In this document: positions 1 to 6,511 of the stretch, piece after piece
How positions within the stretch are numbered: position 1 is the stretch's first letter
Layout of the letters: each line of letters opens with the position of its first letter
Made by a program: the position numbers and the translations under genes
Source: Alphaproteobacteria bacterium
Lineage (GTDB): Bacteria > Pseudomonadota > Alphaproteobacteria > Sphingomonadales > Sphingomonadaceae
Length of the DNA: 11,964 nt
Direction: 5' to 3'
Assembly (NCBI GenBank): GCA_028293005.1
Contig: JAQGLH010000290.1
Coordinates: 1 to 11,964, forward strand
Notes under the pieces: model-generated
The model's input: the letters and a program-made list of their open reading frames with translations, nothing else
What the model was told of the DNA's origin: nothing
Databases searched by the model: none

Positions 1-1310
1 ATCGCGCTGTCGAGATTGTAGCGCGCATTTTCCCACAGGATCGGGCTTCCGACCGTATCGCCGATGGTCAGCCGCTGTGAGACGATGATGCCGCCGACCA
101 ATAGAACGGCGAACAGCGGGATGTTCACCTTCTTGCCGAACGATGGCGATGACAGGCGGACGAGCATGCCGGTGCCGGGCAGATGCGGATGGAAAGCGGA
201 CGGCTTCGGCGTGAGCACCAATATCGCGCCGGCGACGACAATCTTCGGCGTCAGCGAGAGCAGCCACAAGGTGCAGACGATCCCGAGCGATTGCAGGCTC
301 GGGATCGTGAGCAGCGCGAGCACGGCGAACCCCAGTGCGTCGGTCAGCACCGCAGCCGTGCTGGGGAAAAGGAATTTCTCGAGCGAGCGCTGGATTACGT
401 CGCGCATCTCGCCACCGCGCGAAAGCTCCTCGAACACGCGCGAGACGAACTGCACCGAGTGCGAGAGGACGGTCGCAAAGACGAAGAACGGCAGCAGCAG
501 CAGCAGCGGATCGAGATTATATTGGAAGATCCCCATCACGCCGAAGCCCCAGATCGTGACCGCCAGCGAGACCCCGATCGGCACGAGCACGCCGATCAAA
601 CGGCGGAAATAAAGCCAGAGGATCAGCGCGATGACGACGATCGAAATGGCGAAGATGAGGAGTACCTGCGGCATCACCGTATCGATGAAGCCGAGCAGCA
701 CCGGCCGTCCGACCATCGAAATCTCGACGCCCTGCTTTTCATATTTTTGTCGCACGCCCTCGAGGAAGCGATAGGTCTTCTCGAAATCGGTTCCTTCCTG
801 GAACTCGGCTGCGATCAGCAGGCTTTTTTGGTCCCCCGAAACATAATAGCCGCCGAACTGCTGGAGCAGGAGCCGCTTGAACTTCGCGAGCTGTTCGGGC
901 GACGATGGAATATCCGGCCACATCATCGGGTCGAACTGGACCGCGCCCGCCGCGCCAGAGACCGCGCGCACCTTGCGCAAACTCAGCGATTCGAACAGCG
1001 CACGGTTGGATGCTTCGTTGAAATAGATCTCGTCGGCGATCTTGCGATAGGTGTCGAGAAACTTCGGATCGTAGACCTCACCGTTCTTGTTCTTGACCGC
1101 CATCAGGACGGAATTCACCCCGCCGAAACGCTGCCCATATTTCTTATAGGCTTGTACATTCTGGTGATGCCCAGGCAGCATCTCGTCCAGGACGACCCTC
1201 AGCGAAGTTCCGGTGAGCGCAAAGATCAGCATGACGAGCGTCAAAGCGCCCATCACGGCAAGTATCACTTTCGGGTGGTCGACCGTATATCGCGAAACCG
1301 TGCGTATCAT
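1..1310 (-). CDS. RND/MMPL-family transporter, N-terminal 436 residues (3' end outside window)
   Basis: Inner-membrane transporter of the RND superfamily (MMPL/HpnN-like), cut by the left window edge. Translation from ATG 1310-1308 gives a short cytoplasmic N-terminus and a first membrane segment near residues 14-34. A periplasmic loop of roughly 175 residues follows (containing DEMLPGHHQN and FGGYYVSGDQ). Then come five close-packed hydrophobic segments near residues 211-232, 237-260, 267-290, 313-335 and 340-362, and another near 396-415. This is the first half of the usual 12-helix layout. The fourth helix carries SHSVQF where many MMPL proteins have a GxxxDY motif; the fifth carries TDALGF. 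An AGGGA stretch lies about 6 bases upstream of the ATG. The gene starts 29 bases after the YCF48-repeat gene and is surely co-transcribed with it. Cargo is unknown; hydrophobic substrates, products or lipids are plausible by family. The family call is firm, the substrate is not. Confidence 0.87.
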   Translation of the reverse strand, partial: MIRTVSRYTVDHPKVILAVMGALTLVMLIFALTGTSLRVVLDEMLPGHHQNVQAYKKYGQRFGGVNSVLMAVKNKNGEVYDPKFLDTYRKIADEIYFNEASNRALFESLSLRKVRAVSGAAGAVQFDPMMWPDIPSSPEQLAKFKRLLLQQFGGYYVSGDQKSLLIAAEFQEGTDFEKTYRFLEGVRQKYEKQGVEISMVGRPVLLGFIDTVMPQVLLIFAISIVVIALILWLYFRRLIGVLVPIGVSLAVTIWGFGVMGIFQYNLDPLLLLLPFFVFATVLSHSVQFVSRVFEELSRGGEMRDVIQRSLEKFLFPSTAAVLTDALGFAVLALLTIPSLQSLGIVCTLWLLSLTPKIVVAGAILVLTPKPSAFHPHLPGTGMLVRLSSPSFGKKVNIPLFAVLLVGGIIVSQRLTIGDTVGSPILWENARYNLDSA

Positions 1311-1339
1311 ATCGTTTCCCTAGACGAGGGTTATCGTTT

Positions 1340-2371
1340 TCACTTTGACCAGTCGGCCATTGCTGCGAATTCTTGCTTGCGCGGATCGTAGCTCGCCATC
1401 AGCCCTTGCGATCCGACCGCCACCGCCCGCCCGTTCGGAAGCAGCGTGACGCCGCCGAACCAGACTTGATCCGCGCCCTGGGGAACGTCGATCTTGACCG
1501 GCGTGGCGGTGTCGCCGCTGATCCGGTAGGCAGAGCCCGCGCCGACCGCGAAGCCGTTGCCAGCCTGATCGAGCGCAATGTCGAGCACGTGCAGCGGCGC
1601 TGCGGTCGGAATTAGCCTCGGCGCCCCCCCGTCGCGCGGAAGATAGGTGAGGATGCCGGTGAGGCCGGCCGCGATGGCATGATCGCCCGCGGCGGCCACT
1701 GCGGTATAAGTGGTTTCGGCCGGCGACGGAATTTGAGTCCAGGTAGCGCCGCCGTCGCGGGTCCGGGCAATCATCCCGAACTCACCGACGACGATCGCAT
1801 TCATCGCATCAAAAGCGGCGATTCCGTTCAGCCGCGGCGGATCCTGGGTATGGTGCGCGAACGTCTGCGGGGTCCAGTTGCGCCCGCCGTCGGTGGTATG
1901 GAGGATCGTCTTCTTATGGCCGACCGCCCAGCCATTGTCTGCATCGACCATGACGATGTCGCGCAAATAGACGTCGGGCACCTGATGCTGAACGGTCCAG
2001 TTCGATCCTCCGTCCTCAGTGTGGAAAATGTTGCCGCGGTGGCCGATCGCCCAGCCGTTGCGGTCGTCGAGAAAACGCACGCGGCGGATCAGATCATTGG
2101 ATTTGAGTGGACGCCGCACCCAGCTCTTGCCGCCGTCCGTCGTCTGCAGCAGCGTTCCGTAATAGCCCGCCGCCCAGCCGTTGCTGGCGCCCCTGAAGCT
2201 GACCGCAAAGAGGTTGTCCGGGACAAAACGTACATAGCCGGGAGCGCGATCGGCGGTGGTCGTACCGGTGGCATTGGTGCTGACCGCCGGATTGCCGGCA
2301 ATCATCAACGCAACGATGCCCGCGCCAATAGCCAGTGCGGCCCCGGCCCTTATAATGGACTTCCTCTCCAA
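1340..2371 (-). CDS. YCF48/BNR-type beta-propeller protein, exported or membrane-anchored
   Basis: A 343-residue protein built from repeats of the YCF48 (photosystem II assembly factor/BNR) type. The clearest units read GWAAGYYGTLLQTTDGGKSW, GWAIGHRGNIFHTEDGGSNW, GWAVGHKKTILHTTDGGRNW and VGEFGMIARTRDGGATW, followed by at least two degenerate units, so a six- or seven-bladed propeller is likely. Residues about 9-26 form a hydrophobic stretch after a basic start (MERKSIIR). This is a Sec signal or N-terminal anchor placing the propeller in the periplasm. The start is TTG (2371-2369): GAGGAG sits 6-7 bases upstream and no ATG lies in frame before the hydrophobic segment. It is followed after 29 bases by an RND/MMPL transporter gene, a pairing I recall from other catabolic clusters. 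By family these propellers act as assembly or scaffold proteins rather than enzymes. A role as periplasmic partner of the transporter is inference. Confidence 0.87.
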   Translation of the reverse strand: MERKSIIRAGAALAIGAGIVALMIAGNPAVSTNATGTTTADRAPGYVRFVPDNLFAVSFRGASNGWAAGYYGTLLQTTDGGKSWVRRPLKSNDLIRRVRFLDDRNGWAIGHRGNIFHTEDGGSNWTVQHQVPDVYLRDIVMVDADNGWAVGHKKTILHTTDGGRNWTPQTFAHHTQDPPRLNGIAAFDAMNAIVVGEFGMIARTRDGGATWTQIPSPAETTYTAVAAAGDHAIAAGLTGILTYLPRDGGAPRLIPTAAPLHVLDIALDQAGNGFAVGAGSAYRISGDTATPVKIDVPQGADQVWFGGVTLLPNGRAVAVGSQGLMASYDPRKQEFAAMADWSK

Positions 2372-2472
2372 TTCACTCTCCTCACAAACCGGTCTTGAGG
2401 CCAGTCGCTTTTTTTGGGTTTCTTGATCCGCCCGGCGCGCTTCAGGCCTAGTACGTCGTCTCGATTCGTCCG

Positions 2473-3573
2473 TTATTGCATCATCAACACGGCTTTGATG
2501 GCGTTACCAGTCTTTTCGGTATCCTCGACAGCTTGGTTGATTTGGCCGAACTCATAGGTCGTGCACAATCTTTCGAACGGGAACAGGCCCGCCTTCTGCA
2601 GTGCGATGAGTCTCGGGATGAAGACTTGGGGTGTACTCGAGCCTTCGACCACTCCTCTCAGCTTCCTGCCGAACAGCATCGTGTTCATGTCGATCGACAC
2701 TTCGGTGCCAAGCGGAGCCCCGCCCACCACGGCGCACTCGCCCATATTATGCATGCAATCCACGGCCTGGCGGAGGACTTGAGGTAACGCGGTCGTGTCC
2801 ATCGCATAATCGACGCCGCCACCCGTCATCGCCTGGATCTTTTCGAGCGGATCAGTGGAGGTCGCGTCGATCACGTCGGTCGCGCCAAGCTCGCGTGCGA
2901 GAGCGAGCCGCGAGGCACGACGATCGACAGCAATGATCCTGAGGCAGCCGGAGAGCTTGGCCGCCATCACCGCGCTCAACCCCACCGAGCCGACTCCGAA
3001 GATCGCAATGCTCGATCCAGGCTCGGGCTGCAGGGCGTTGAGCACGGTTCCGGCCCCAGTCTGGATTCCGCAGCCGAGCGGCCCGAGCAGATCGAGCGGC
3101 GTATCGGCATCGACCTTGACGCAATTGTTCTGAGTTGCGACCGCGTAGGTCGCGAACGAGGATTGACCGAAGAACATCGCATTGAGCTCTTGGCCATTGC
3201 GGCGCAGCGGCGACGAACCATCGAGCCGGCGTCCCGCGAAGTTGAGCGGAAAGAGGCTCGGGCAATAAGGCTGGTGCCCCTGCAGGCAATTCCGGCAGTG
3301 GCCGCAATAGTTGAATGAAAGAACGACATGGTCGCCGGGGGCGAGGCCCGTCACCCCCGCACCGATCTTCTCGATGATGCCGGCACCTTCGTGGCCGAGC
3401 ACGACCGGCAGCGGCGTCGGATAATATTGGTCGCGGACCGACAGATCGGTGTGACAAATACCCGCGGAGACGATCTTGACGAGCACCTCGCCCTCGCGCG
3501 GATCCTCCACCTCGACCCGGTCAAGAACGAAATCACCGCCCTTCTGCTCGACGATAGCTGCCAACGCTTCCAT
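2473..3573 (-). CDS. Zinc-dependent alcohol dehydrogenase (aryl/benzyl-alcohol type, MDR superfamily)
   Basis: A 366-residue medium-chain NAD-dependent dehydrogenase that interconverts an alcohol and its aldehyde in the cytoplasm. Catalytic zinc ligands are visible as Cys40 (GICHTD), His61-Glu62 (GHEGAG) and Cys168 (GCGIQTGAG). The structural zinc site is Cys90, Cys93, Cys96 and Cys104 (YCGHCRNC...YC). The Rossmann nucleotide motif is GVGSVG at 193-198, and Asp217 at the end of the second strand favours NAD over NADP. The GCGIQTGAG motif and overall length fit the benzyl-alcohol dehydrogenase (XylB-like) branch, but substrate cannot be read from sequence. The ATG at 3573 has a near-perfect AGGAGG 6 bases upstream. 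It lies between the dioxygenase beta gene (130-base gap) and the YCF48 gene (101-base gap). In context it may oxidise a hydroxylated product or a side-chain alcohol of the dioxygenase substrate. Confidence 0.93.
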   Translation of the reverse strand: MEALAAIVEQKGGDFVLDRVEVEDPREGEVLVKIVSAGICHTDLSVRDQYYPTPLPVVLGHEGAGIIEKIGAGVTGLAPGDHVVLSFNYCGHCRNCLQGHQPYCPSLFPLNFAGRRLDGSSPLRRNGQELNAMFFGQSSFATYAVATQNNCVKVDADTPLDLLGPLGCGIQTGAGTVLNALQPEPGSSIAIFGVGSVGLSAVMAAKLSGCLRIIAVDRRASRLALARELGATDVIDATSTDPLEKIQAMTGGGVDYAMDTTALPQVLRQAVDCMHNMGECAVVGGAPLGTEVSIDMNTMLFGRKLRGVVEGSSTPQVFIPRLIALQKAGLFPFERLCTTYEFGQINQAVEDTEKTGNAIKAVLMMQ

Positions 3574-3703
3574 CTATATCCTCCTTTAATGCGGGTATTT
3601 CCTGCTGGATTCCTCGTGCCGCGACTGTCGTTCGGCTGCAGGAGGATTGCTTAAGTCGATAGTGTATCTCTCTTTTGTCCGACGCTTGTCCGCACCTTCG
3701 CTC

Positions 3704-4228
3704 CTAGACGAAGAAATACAGGTTCTTGTCCTGAATGACCCTCGCATCGAGTGTCAGCTTTCGTGTCGCAACCTTGAAGCCTTCGCCGTCGCGGCGAAGC
3801 CGATCCTCGCGTCCCATTGAATGTTGCGACATCTCGTCCTGGCGGCGATGGCGCTGGATGAAGATGTTGCAGCGCGTTTCATATTCGCCGCCGCCGACGT
3901 CGAAGGCCTCGACGTTGTTGATGAAGTAACGGATCTTGGACGGCGGATCCTCCATCCAGACCTGGCCGGTGTAGAGCCGTTCGACCCGCTGGGTGAGATC
4001 CTCGAACCGATCGTTGAAGATGGCGGCGTCGTTGGGGGTCGGCGCCGGACGCTTGTCCTTGACGAAGCGCACTTCGAAGACCGGCATCCACAGATGGATG
4101 TCCTCGGCGACCATGGAGCTGAGCCATTCGCGATACCGGCGCTCCTGGAGGAGATGCGCCTCGGCATAATAATGTTGGCAAATCTCATGATATACTTCCA
4201 TCGAGACAGCACGGCGGTCACTCGTCAC
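3704..4228 (-). CDS. Aromatic-ring-hydroxylating dioxygenase, beta (small) subunit
   Basis: Small subunit of a Rieske non-haem iron dioxygenase, which forms the structural part of an alpha3beta3 hexamer. The protein of about 174 residues has the family's NTF2/SnoaL-like fold. Landmarks are the helix EVYHEICQHYYAEAHLLQERRYREWLSS in its two halves, the segment EDIHLWMPV, RVERLYTGQVWMEDPPSKIRYFINNV, and the C-terminal KLTLDARVIQDKNLYFFV typical of these subunits. Length is normal for the family. I place the start at GTG 4228-4226 because GGGGAG lies 7 bases upstream. An in-frame GTG at 4243 would add five residues but has a poorer ribosome site. The first in-frame ATG (4201) has none. The gene follows the alpha subunit after 57 bases, in the same orientation, as in most dioxygenase operons. 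It has no catalytic residues, so substrate class must be judged from the alpha subunit. Confidence 0.92.
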   Translation of the reverse strand: MTSDRRAVSMEVYHEICQHYYAEAHLLQERRYREWLSSMVAEDIHLWMPVFEVRFVKDKRPAPTPNDAAIFNDRFEDLTQRVERLYTGQVWMEDPPSKIRYFINNVEAFDVGGGEYETRCNIFIQRHRRQDEMSQHSMGREDRLRRDGEGFKVATRKLTLDARVIQDKNLYFFV

Positions 4229-4285
4229 GCAATAGCTCCCCACAAGGCTCGGGCAGGCGCCATTATTGTTGGTCTGTTCGGCCGA

Positions 4286-5647
4286 TCAGGCCGCGCGCAG
4301 CCGCTCGTCCCAGAAGTGGCGATTGGTCCAGATGCGGTCCCAGTCGCCATCCTGCTTGCGGATTGAATCCCAGCTCGGCGCGTCCATCATCTCCGCCCAG
4401 AAGCGATAGAAGCCGCGGTACGAGGTCTCGCCGATGAAGCTCGAGCCGACGATGCCGGGATAGACCGGATGCGGACCCTCATGGTTAAGCCCCATGCTCG
4501 AGACGATCCGCCCCTTGCGCGTCTCGGACCCGCGGTTGGACCATGTGCAGGTCGACATGTTCTCGCCGTCGTCGCTCTCGAGCGTGCCCGCGGTTCCAAA
4601 GCTGCGGATCGCCTCACGCTGGATCTCCTGCTTGACCGCCTGATCGGCCGCAGCCGGAACGAGCGTATAGGTCCACACCTCGATCTGGTGCGGCCCGCGC
4701 GGATGCCAGACCTTGAACGTGTTGGTGCCGTAGAGGAACGAGCAATTCGGGAAGATCGAGGCGTTCCAGTGGCCGACGTAAAGCCGCTCGCGCTCGGCCC
4801 CGAACCGGCGCCGCACCTCGCCCCGCGTGTCCTCGAGGAACTGGACGTAACCGCCCCGCTTCGAATGGATCGCGGCGGCGGCGTTGTCGATCAGGCCAAA
4901 GCCATGGCCGTGCCGCAGCGTGAATTGCATCCCCATGTCGGAAAACGGCATGTCCGCCCGATTACCCGCCATGCCGGCAAGCTCGCCGCCGATCACGCCG
5001 AGCGCCGCGGCATGCGTCCAGCCGACATGATAGGCGTCGCCGATGAAATTCTCGGTCGGAACCTTCCAGTTGCAGTCGAGCGTCGATTTCATCGGCGGCC
5101 CGAGCAATTCCATGCCGCCGCCGGCGCCGATCATGAACGTGTCGAGATACCAGGTGAAATCGCCGAGATACTCCTCGAGGCTCGGCGCTTCGGGATCGTG
5201 GCAGCCGAAGATGAAGCCGCGGAAGCTTTCGACCCGCACCTGCGGCAGGCCGAGCTGCGATTTGTCGATCGCATTATGGTAGCAGCGCTCCTCGAGCGGC
5301 ACGTCGGCAAGCTTGCCGTCCTGGCCATACACCCAGCCGTGGTAGCTGCACACGAACGCCTTCGCATTGCCGCTGTCGGCGTGGCAGACGGTGTTGCCGC
5401 GATGCGTGCAGGAGTTGAGGAAGGCGCGCACCGTGCCGTCCTTCTGGCGAGAGACGATGACGGCATCCTCGGCGATGTAGGCAGTGACGAAATCGCCGTT
5501 GTTGGGAATGAGCGAGTCATGCGTGAGGAATTGCCAGGACCGTGCGAAGATGCGCTCGATCTCCTGACGATACACCTGCTCGTCCCAGAATATCAGGCGC
5601 GATTGCGTCGCCTTCTCCAGGTCGACCAGCTCGGACGCCGTTACCAT
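4286..5647 (-). CDS. Aromatic-ring-hydroxylating dioxygenase, alpha (large) Rieske subunit
   Basis: Catalytic subunit of a Rieske non-haem iron oxygenase that inserts O2 into an aromatic ring to give a cis-dihydrodiol, using electrons from a ferredoxin. Numbering from the chosen ATG: the Rieske [2Fe-2S] ligands are Cys80/His82 (SCTHRGN) and Cys100/His103 (CSYHGW). Mononuclear iron ligands are His207 and His212 in ENFIGDAYHVGWTH, with Asp204 as the electron-bridge residue, and an Asp in ESDDGENM (359 or 360) completes the triad. These positions track naphthalene dioxygenase within one residue. The 453-residue length is normal. From memory it most resembles sphingomonad BphA1f/PhnA1a proteins for biphenyl and polycyclic aromatics; not verified. 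ATG 5647 is preferred over the adjacent GTG 5650 because AAGGAG then has 6-base spacing. It is first gene of the leftward operon, downstream of a repeat-rich control region. No ferredoxin or reductase gene is nearby. Confidence 0.95.
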   Translation of the reverse strand: MVTASELVDLEKATQSRLIFWDEQVYRQEIERIFARSWQFLTHDSLIPNNGDFVTAYIAEDAVIVSRQKDGTVRAFLNSCTHRGNTVCHADSGNAKAFVCSYHGWVYGQDGKLADVPLEERCYHNAIDKSQLGLPQVRVESFRGFIFGCHDPEAPSLEEYLGDFTWYLDTFMIGAGGGMELLGPPMKSTLDCNWKVPTENFIGDAYHVGWTHAAALGVIGGELAGMAGNRADMPFSDMGMQFTLRHGHGFGLIDNAAAAIHSKRGGYVQFLEDTRGEVRRRFGAERERLYVGHWNASIFPNCSFLYGTNTFKVWHPRGPHQIEVWTYTLVPAAADQAVKQEIQREAIRSFGTAGTLESDDGENMSTCTWSNRGSETRKGRIVSSMGLNHEGPHPVYPGIVGSSFIGETSYRGFYRFWAEMMDAPSWDSIRKQDGDWDRIWTNRHFWDERLRAA

Positions 5648-5674
5648 CACTCTCTCCTTGGCTCACAGCTCGAG

Positions 5675-5726
5675 TGCGTTTATAACTAACGCGTTATCTC
5701 GGTATGCGTTTATCGCTAACGCGTTT
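5675..5726. repeat. Two 22-base direct repeats 30 bases apart, probable operator of the dioxygenase operon
   Basis: Copies at 5675-5696 and 5705-5726 share 19 of 22 bases: TGCGTTTAT, two variable bases (AA or CG), CTAACGCGTT, then A or T. Each copy is itself a dyad (GCGTT, 7 bases, AACGC) and contains the palindrome AACGCGTT; in the first copy it extends to TAACGCGTTA. The 30-base period is close to three helical turns, so two bound protein dimers would face the same side of the DNA. They lie 28-79 bases before the alpha-subunit ATG. The cognate regulator is not identifiable; the nearby MerR-type protein is one candidate. Confidence 0.72.
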
Positions 5727-5743
5727 TTGATATCCTCCCGCGT

Positions 5744-5756
5744 CTTGCGGCGCAAG
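5744..5756. promoter_or_regulatory. Palindrome CTTGCG-G-CGCAAG upstream of the operon
   Basis: A perfect 6-base dyad with a single central base, 18 bases outside the tandem repeats and about 100 bases before the alpha-subunit start. Its position fits an upstream activator or repressor site for the leftward operon. Function is inferred only from symmetry and location. Confidence 0.35.
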
Positions 5757-5762
5757 CAATGG

Positions 5763-5779
5763 TTCGCTTCGACAGCGAA
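5763..5779. repeat. Short hairpin TTCGCT / AGCGAA
   Basis: Perfect 6-base arms around a 5-base loop (TCGAC) in the dioxygenase control region. Read on the plus strand it is followed by a run of A, so it is not an intrinsic terminator in either direction. It may be another protein site or incidental. Confidence 0.25.
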
Positions 5780-5831
5780 AAAATTACGGCGGCGATCGGA
5801 CAATGCTGGTACGGAGATCGAAGGATTTATG

Positions 5832-5846
5832 TTTGGTCCAAATTGG
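5832..5846. promoter_or_regulatory. Overlapping palindromes TTTGGTCCAAATTGG
   Basis: Two dyads share the half-site CCAA: TTTGG-T-CCAAA and CCAA-A-TTGG. They lie upstream of the best TATAAT box for the plus-strand secreted-protein gene and overlap its possible -35 region. An operator for that gene is plausible; no regulator can be assigned. Confidence 0.35.
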
Positions 5847-5864
5847 AATGTTGCAAGCTATAAT
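5833..5864 (+). promoter_or_regulatory. Candidate promoter of the small secreted protein, with a long spacer
   Basis: A perfect TATAAT at 5859-5864 lies 46 bases before the ATG at 5911. The best -35 match, TTGGTC at 5833-5838, gives a 20-base spacer. That is too long for an ordinary sigma-70 promoter but typical of promoters activated by MerR-family proteins, and one is encoded about 0.6 kb downstream. The -35 box is weak, so this is tentative. Confidence 0.35.
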
Positions 5865-5910
5865 TCTCTGAGATAACATTGTTTTCTATATAGAGGCGGG
5901 GAGATGCCAG

Positions 5911-6186
5911 ATGAGGTGTTTACTTAGGAACGTTGAAGGCGTGCTTGTTGCTGGTCTTGGGTCGGCTCTTTTGATCACCGCCGGCGCCGCGATGGCGCAA
6001 GAAAAGAAGGCGCCGGACGGTGCTGCGGCTCAGGCGCCATCGGACGAAGACATGACCACGCCGGAAGAGGCGGCGGCAGGCCCCGAAGATACGACCGATT
6101 CGGTCGATGCCAATGCGCCTGCCCCGGTGCTCGACGGCAGCTCCGAAGGCACGCCCGCGGTCGACGATCAAGCACCCGCAAAATAG
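5911..6186 (+). CDS. Small secreted acidic Ala/Pro-rich protein, function unknown
   Basis: A 91-residue protein I do not recognise. It begins MRCLLRNVEGVLVAGLGSAL and continues to a hydrophobic core ending AGAAMA, followed by QEKKAPDG. This is a good Sec signal peptide with cleavage expected at AMA/Q near residue 29-30. The mature part, about 62 residues, is rich in Ala, Pro, Asp and Glu (for example PSDEDMTTPEEAAAGPEDTTDSV) and almost surely disordered. GGCGGGGAG lies 7 bases before the ATG, a strong ribosome site, which together with the leader argues that this is a real gene despite the lack of a domain. It is the only plus-strand gene, divergent from the dioxygenase operon (263 bases between start codons) and convergent with merR. 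A periplasmic accessory role in the pathway is possible, but nothing in the sequence shows it. Confidence 0.68.
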   Translation: MRCLLRNVEGVLVAGLGSALLITAGAAMAQEKKAPDGAAAQAPSDEDMTTPEEAAAGPEDTTDSVDANAPAPVLDGSSEGTPAVDDQAPAK

Positions 6187-6511
6187 ACTGAGCGGGCGCG
6201 CCTCGGGCGCGTCGCCCAAACGACCGGCCGCACCTGCGGAAGGCGACGCTGTCATCGCTTTGATCGGCAGCGCCGGTCCATGCCCGTGGCGCCGGCAGAG
6301 GTCAGGCACGTGTATCTCCGAGGACGGATCCCGGCTGACTGCCTGCTGCGGACTGTGTTCGACTCGTGAGTTGTTCCGCTCACCAGCGCGGCGCCGGGTG
6401 GCGACGGCTCCAGAGTGCTTTCCAGTCACGTTGATTCATCTAACGACTCGGGAAGCACGACAAAGAAAGTAAAACTGGCCGCGGAACCGGTTCAACCGAG
6501 CCGGGACGAGT
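6187..6511. other. Convergent intergenic region without a supported gene
   Basis: These 325 bases separate the plus-strand secreted-protein gene from the end of merR. I see no coding frame with a ribosome site or recognisable product and no tRNA. It holds a GC hairpin just after the secreted-protein stop (6194-6217). It also holds overlapping palindromes near the merR end: GAACCGGTTC at 6484-6493 and CGGTT-C-AACCG at 6488-6498. On the minus strand the latter are followed by a T-rich stretch and could weakly terminate merR. Confidence 0.5.
6194..6217 (+). terminator. GC-rich hairpin after the secreted-protein gene
   Basis: GGGCG pairs with CGCCC and, past one bulged T, CGC pairs with GCG, leaving a 7-base loop. 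It lies 8 bases after the stop codon. There is no following T-run, so termination would be weak or Rho-assisted. Confidence 0.35.

Noticed and set aside
183..1391. Plus-strand open frame of about 400 codons
   Set aside because: It is antisense to the RND transporter. Its product is Arg/Glu/Asp/His-rich with no fold, while the minus strand encodes clear membrane helices.
4469..5689. Plus-strand open frame of about 400 codons
   Set aside because: It is antisense to the Rieske alpha subunit, whose iron ligands are all intact on the minus strand; a GC-rich shadow.
5675..5726. CRISPR array
   Set aside because: Only two copies with an 8-base gap and an internal dyad; there are no spacers of useful length and no cas genes. 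An operator fits better.
5920..6429. Minus-strand frame of 169 codons over the secreted-protein gene
   Set aside because: Arg/Gly-rich with no domain or convincing ribosome site; the plus strand has a good signal peptide and ribosome site here.
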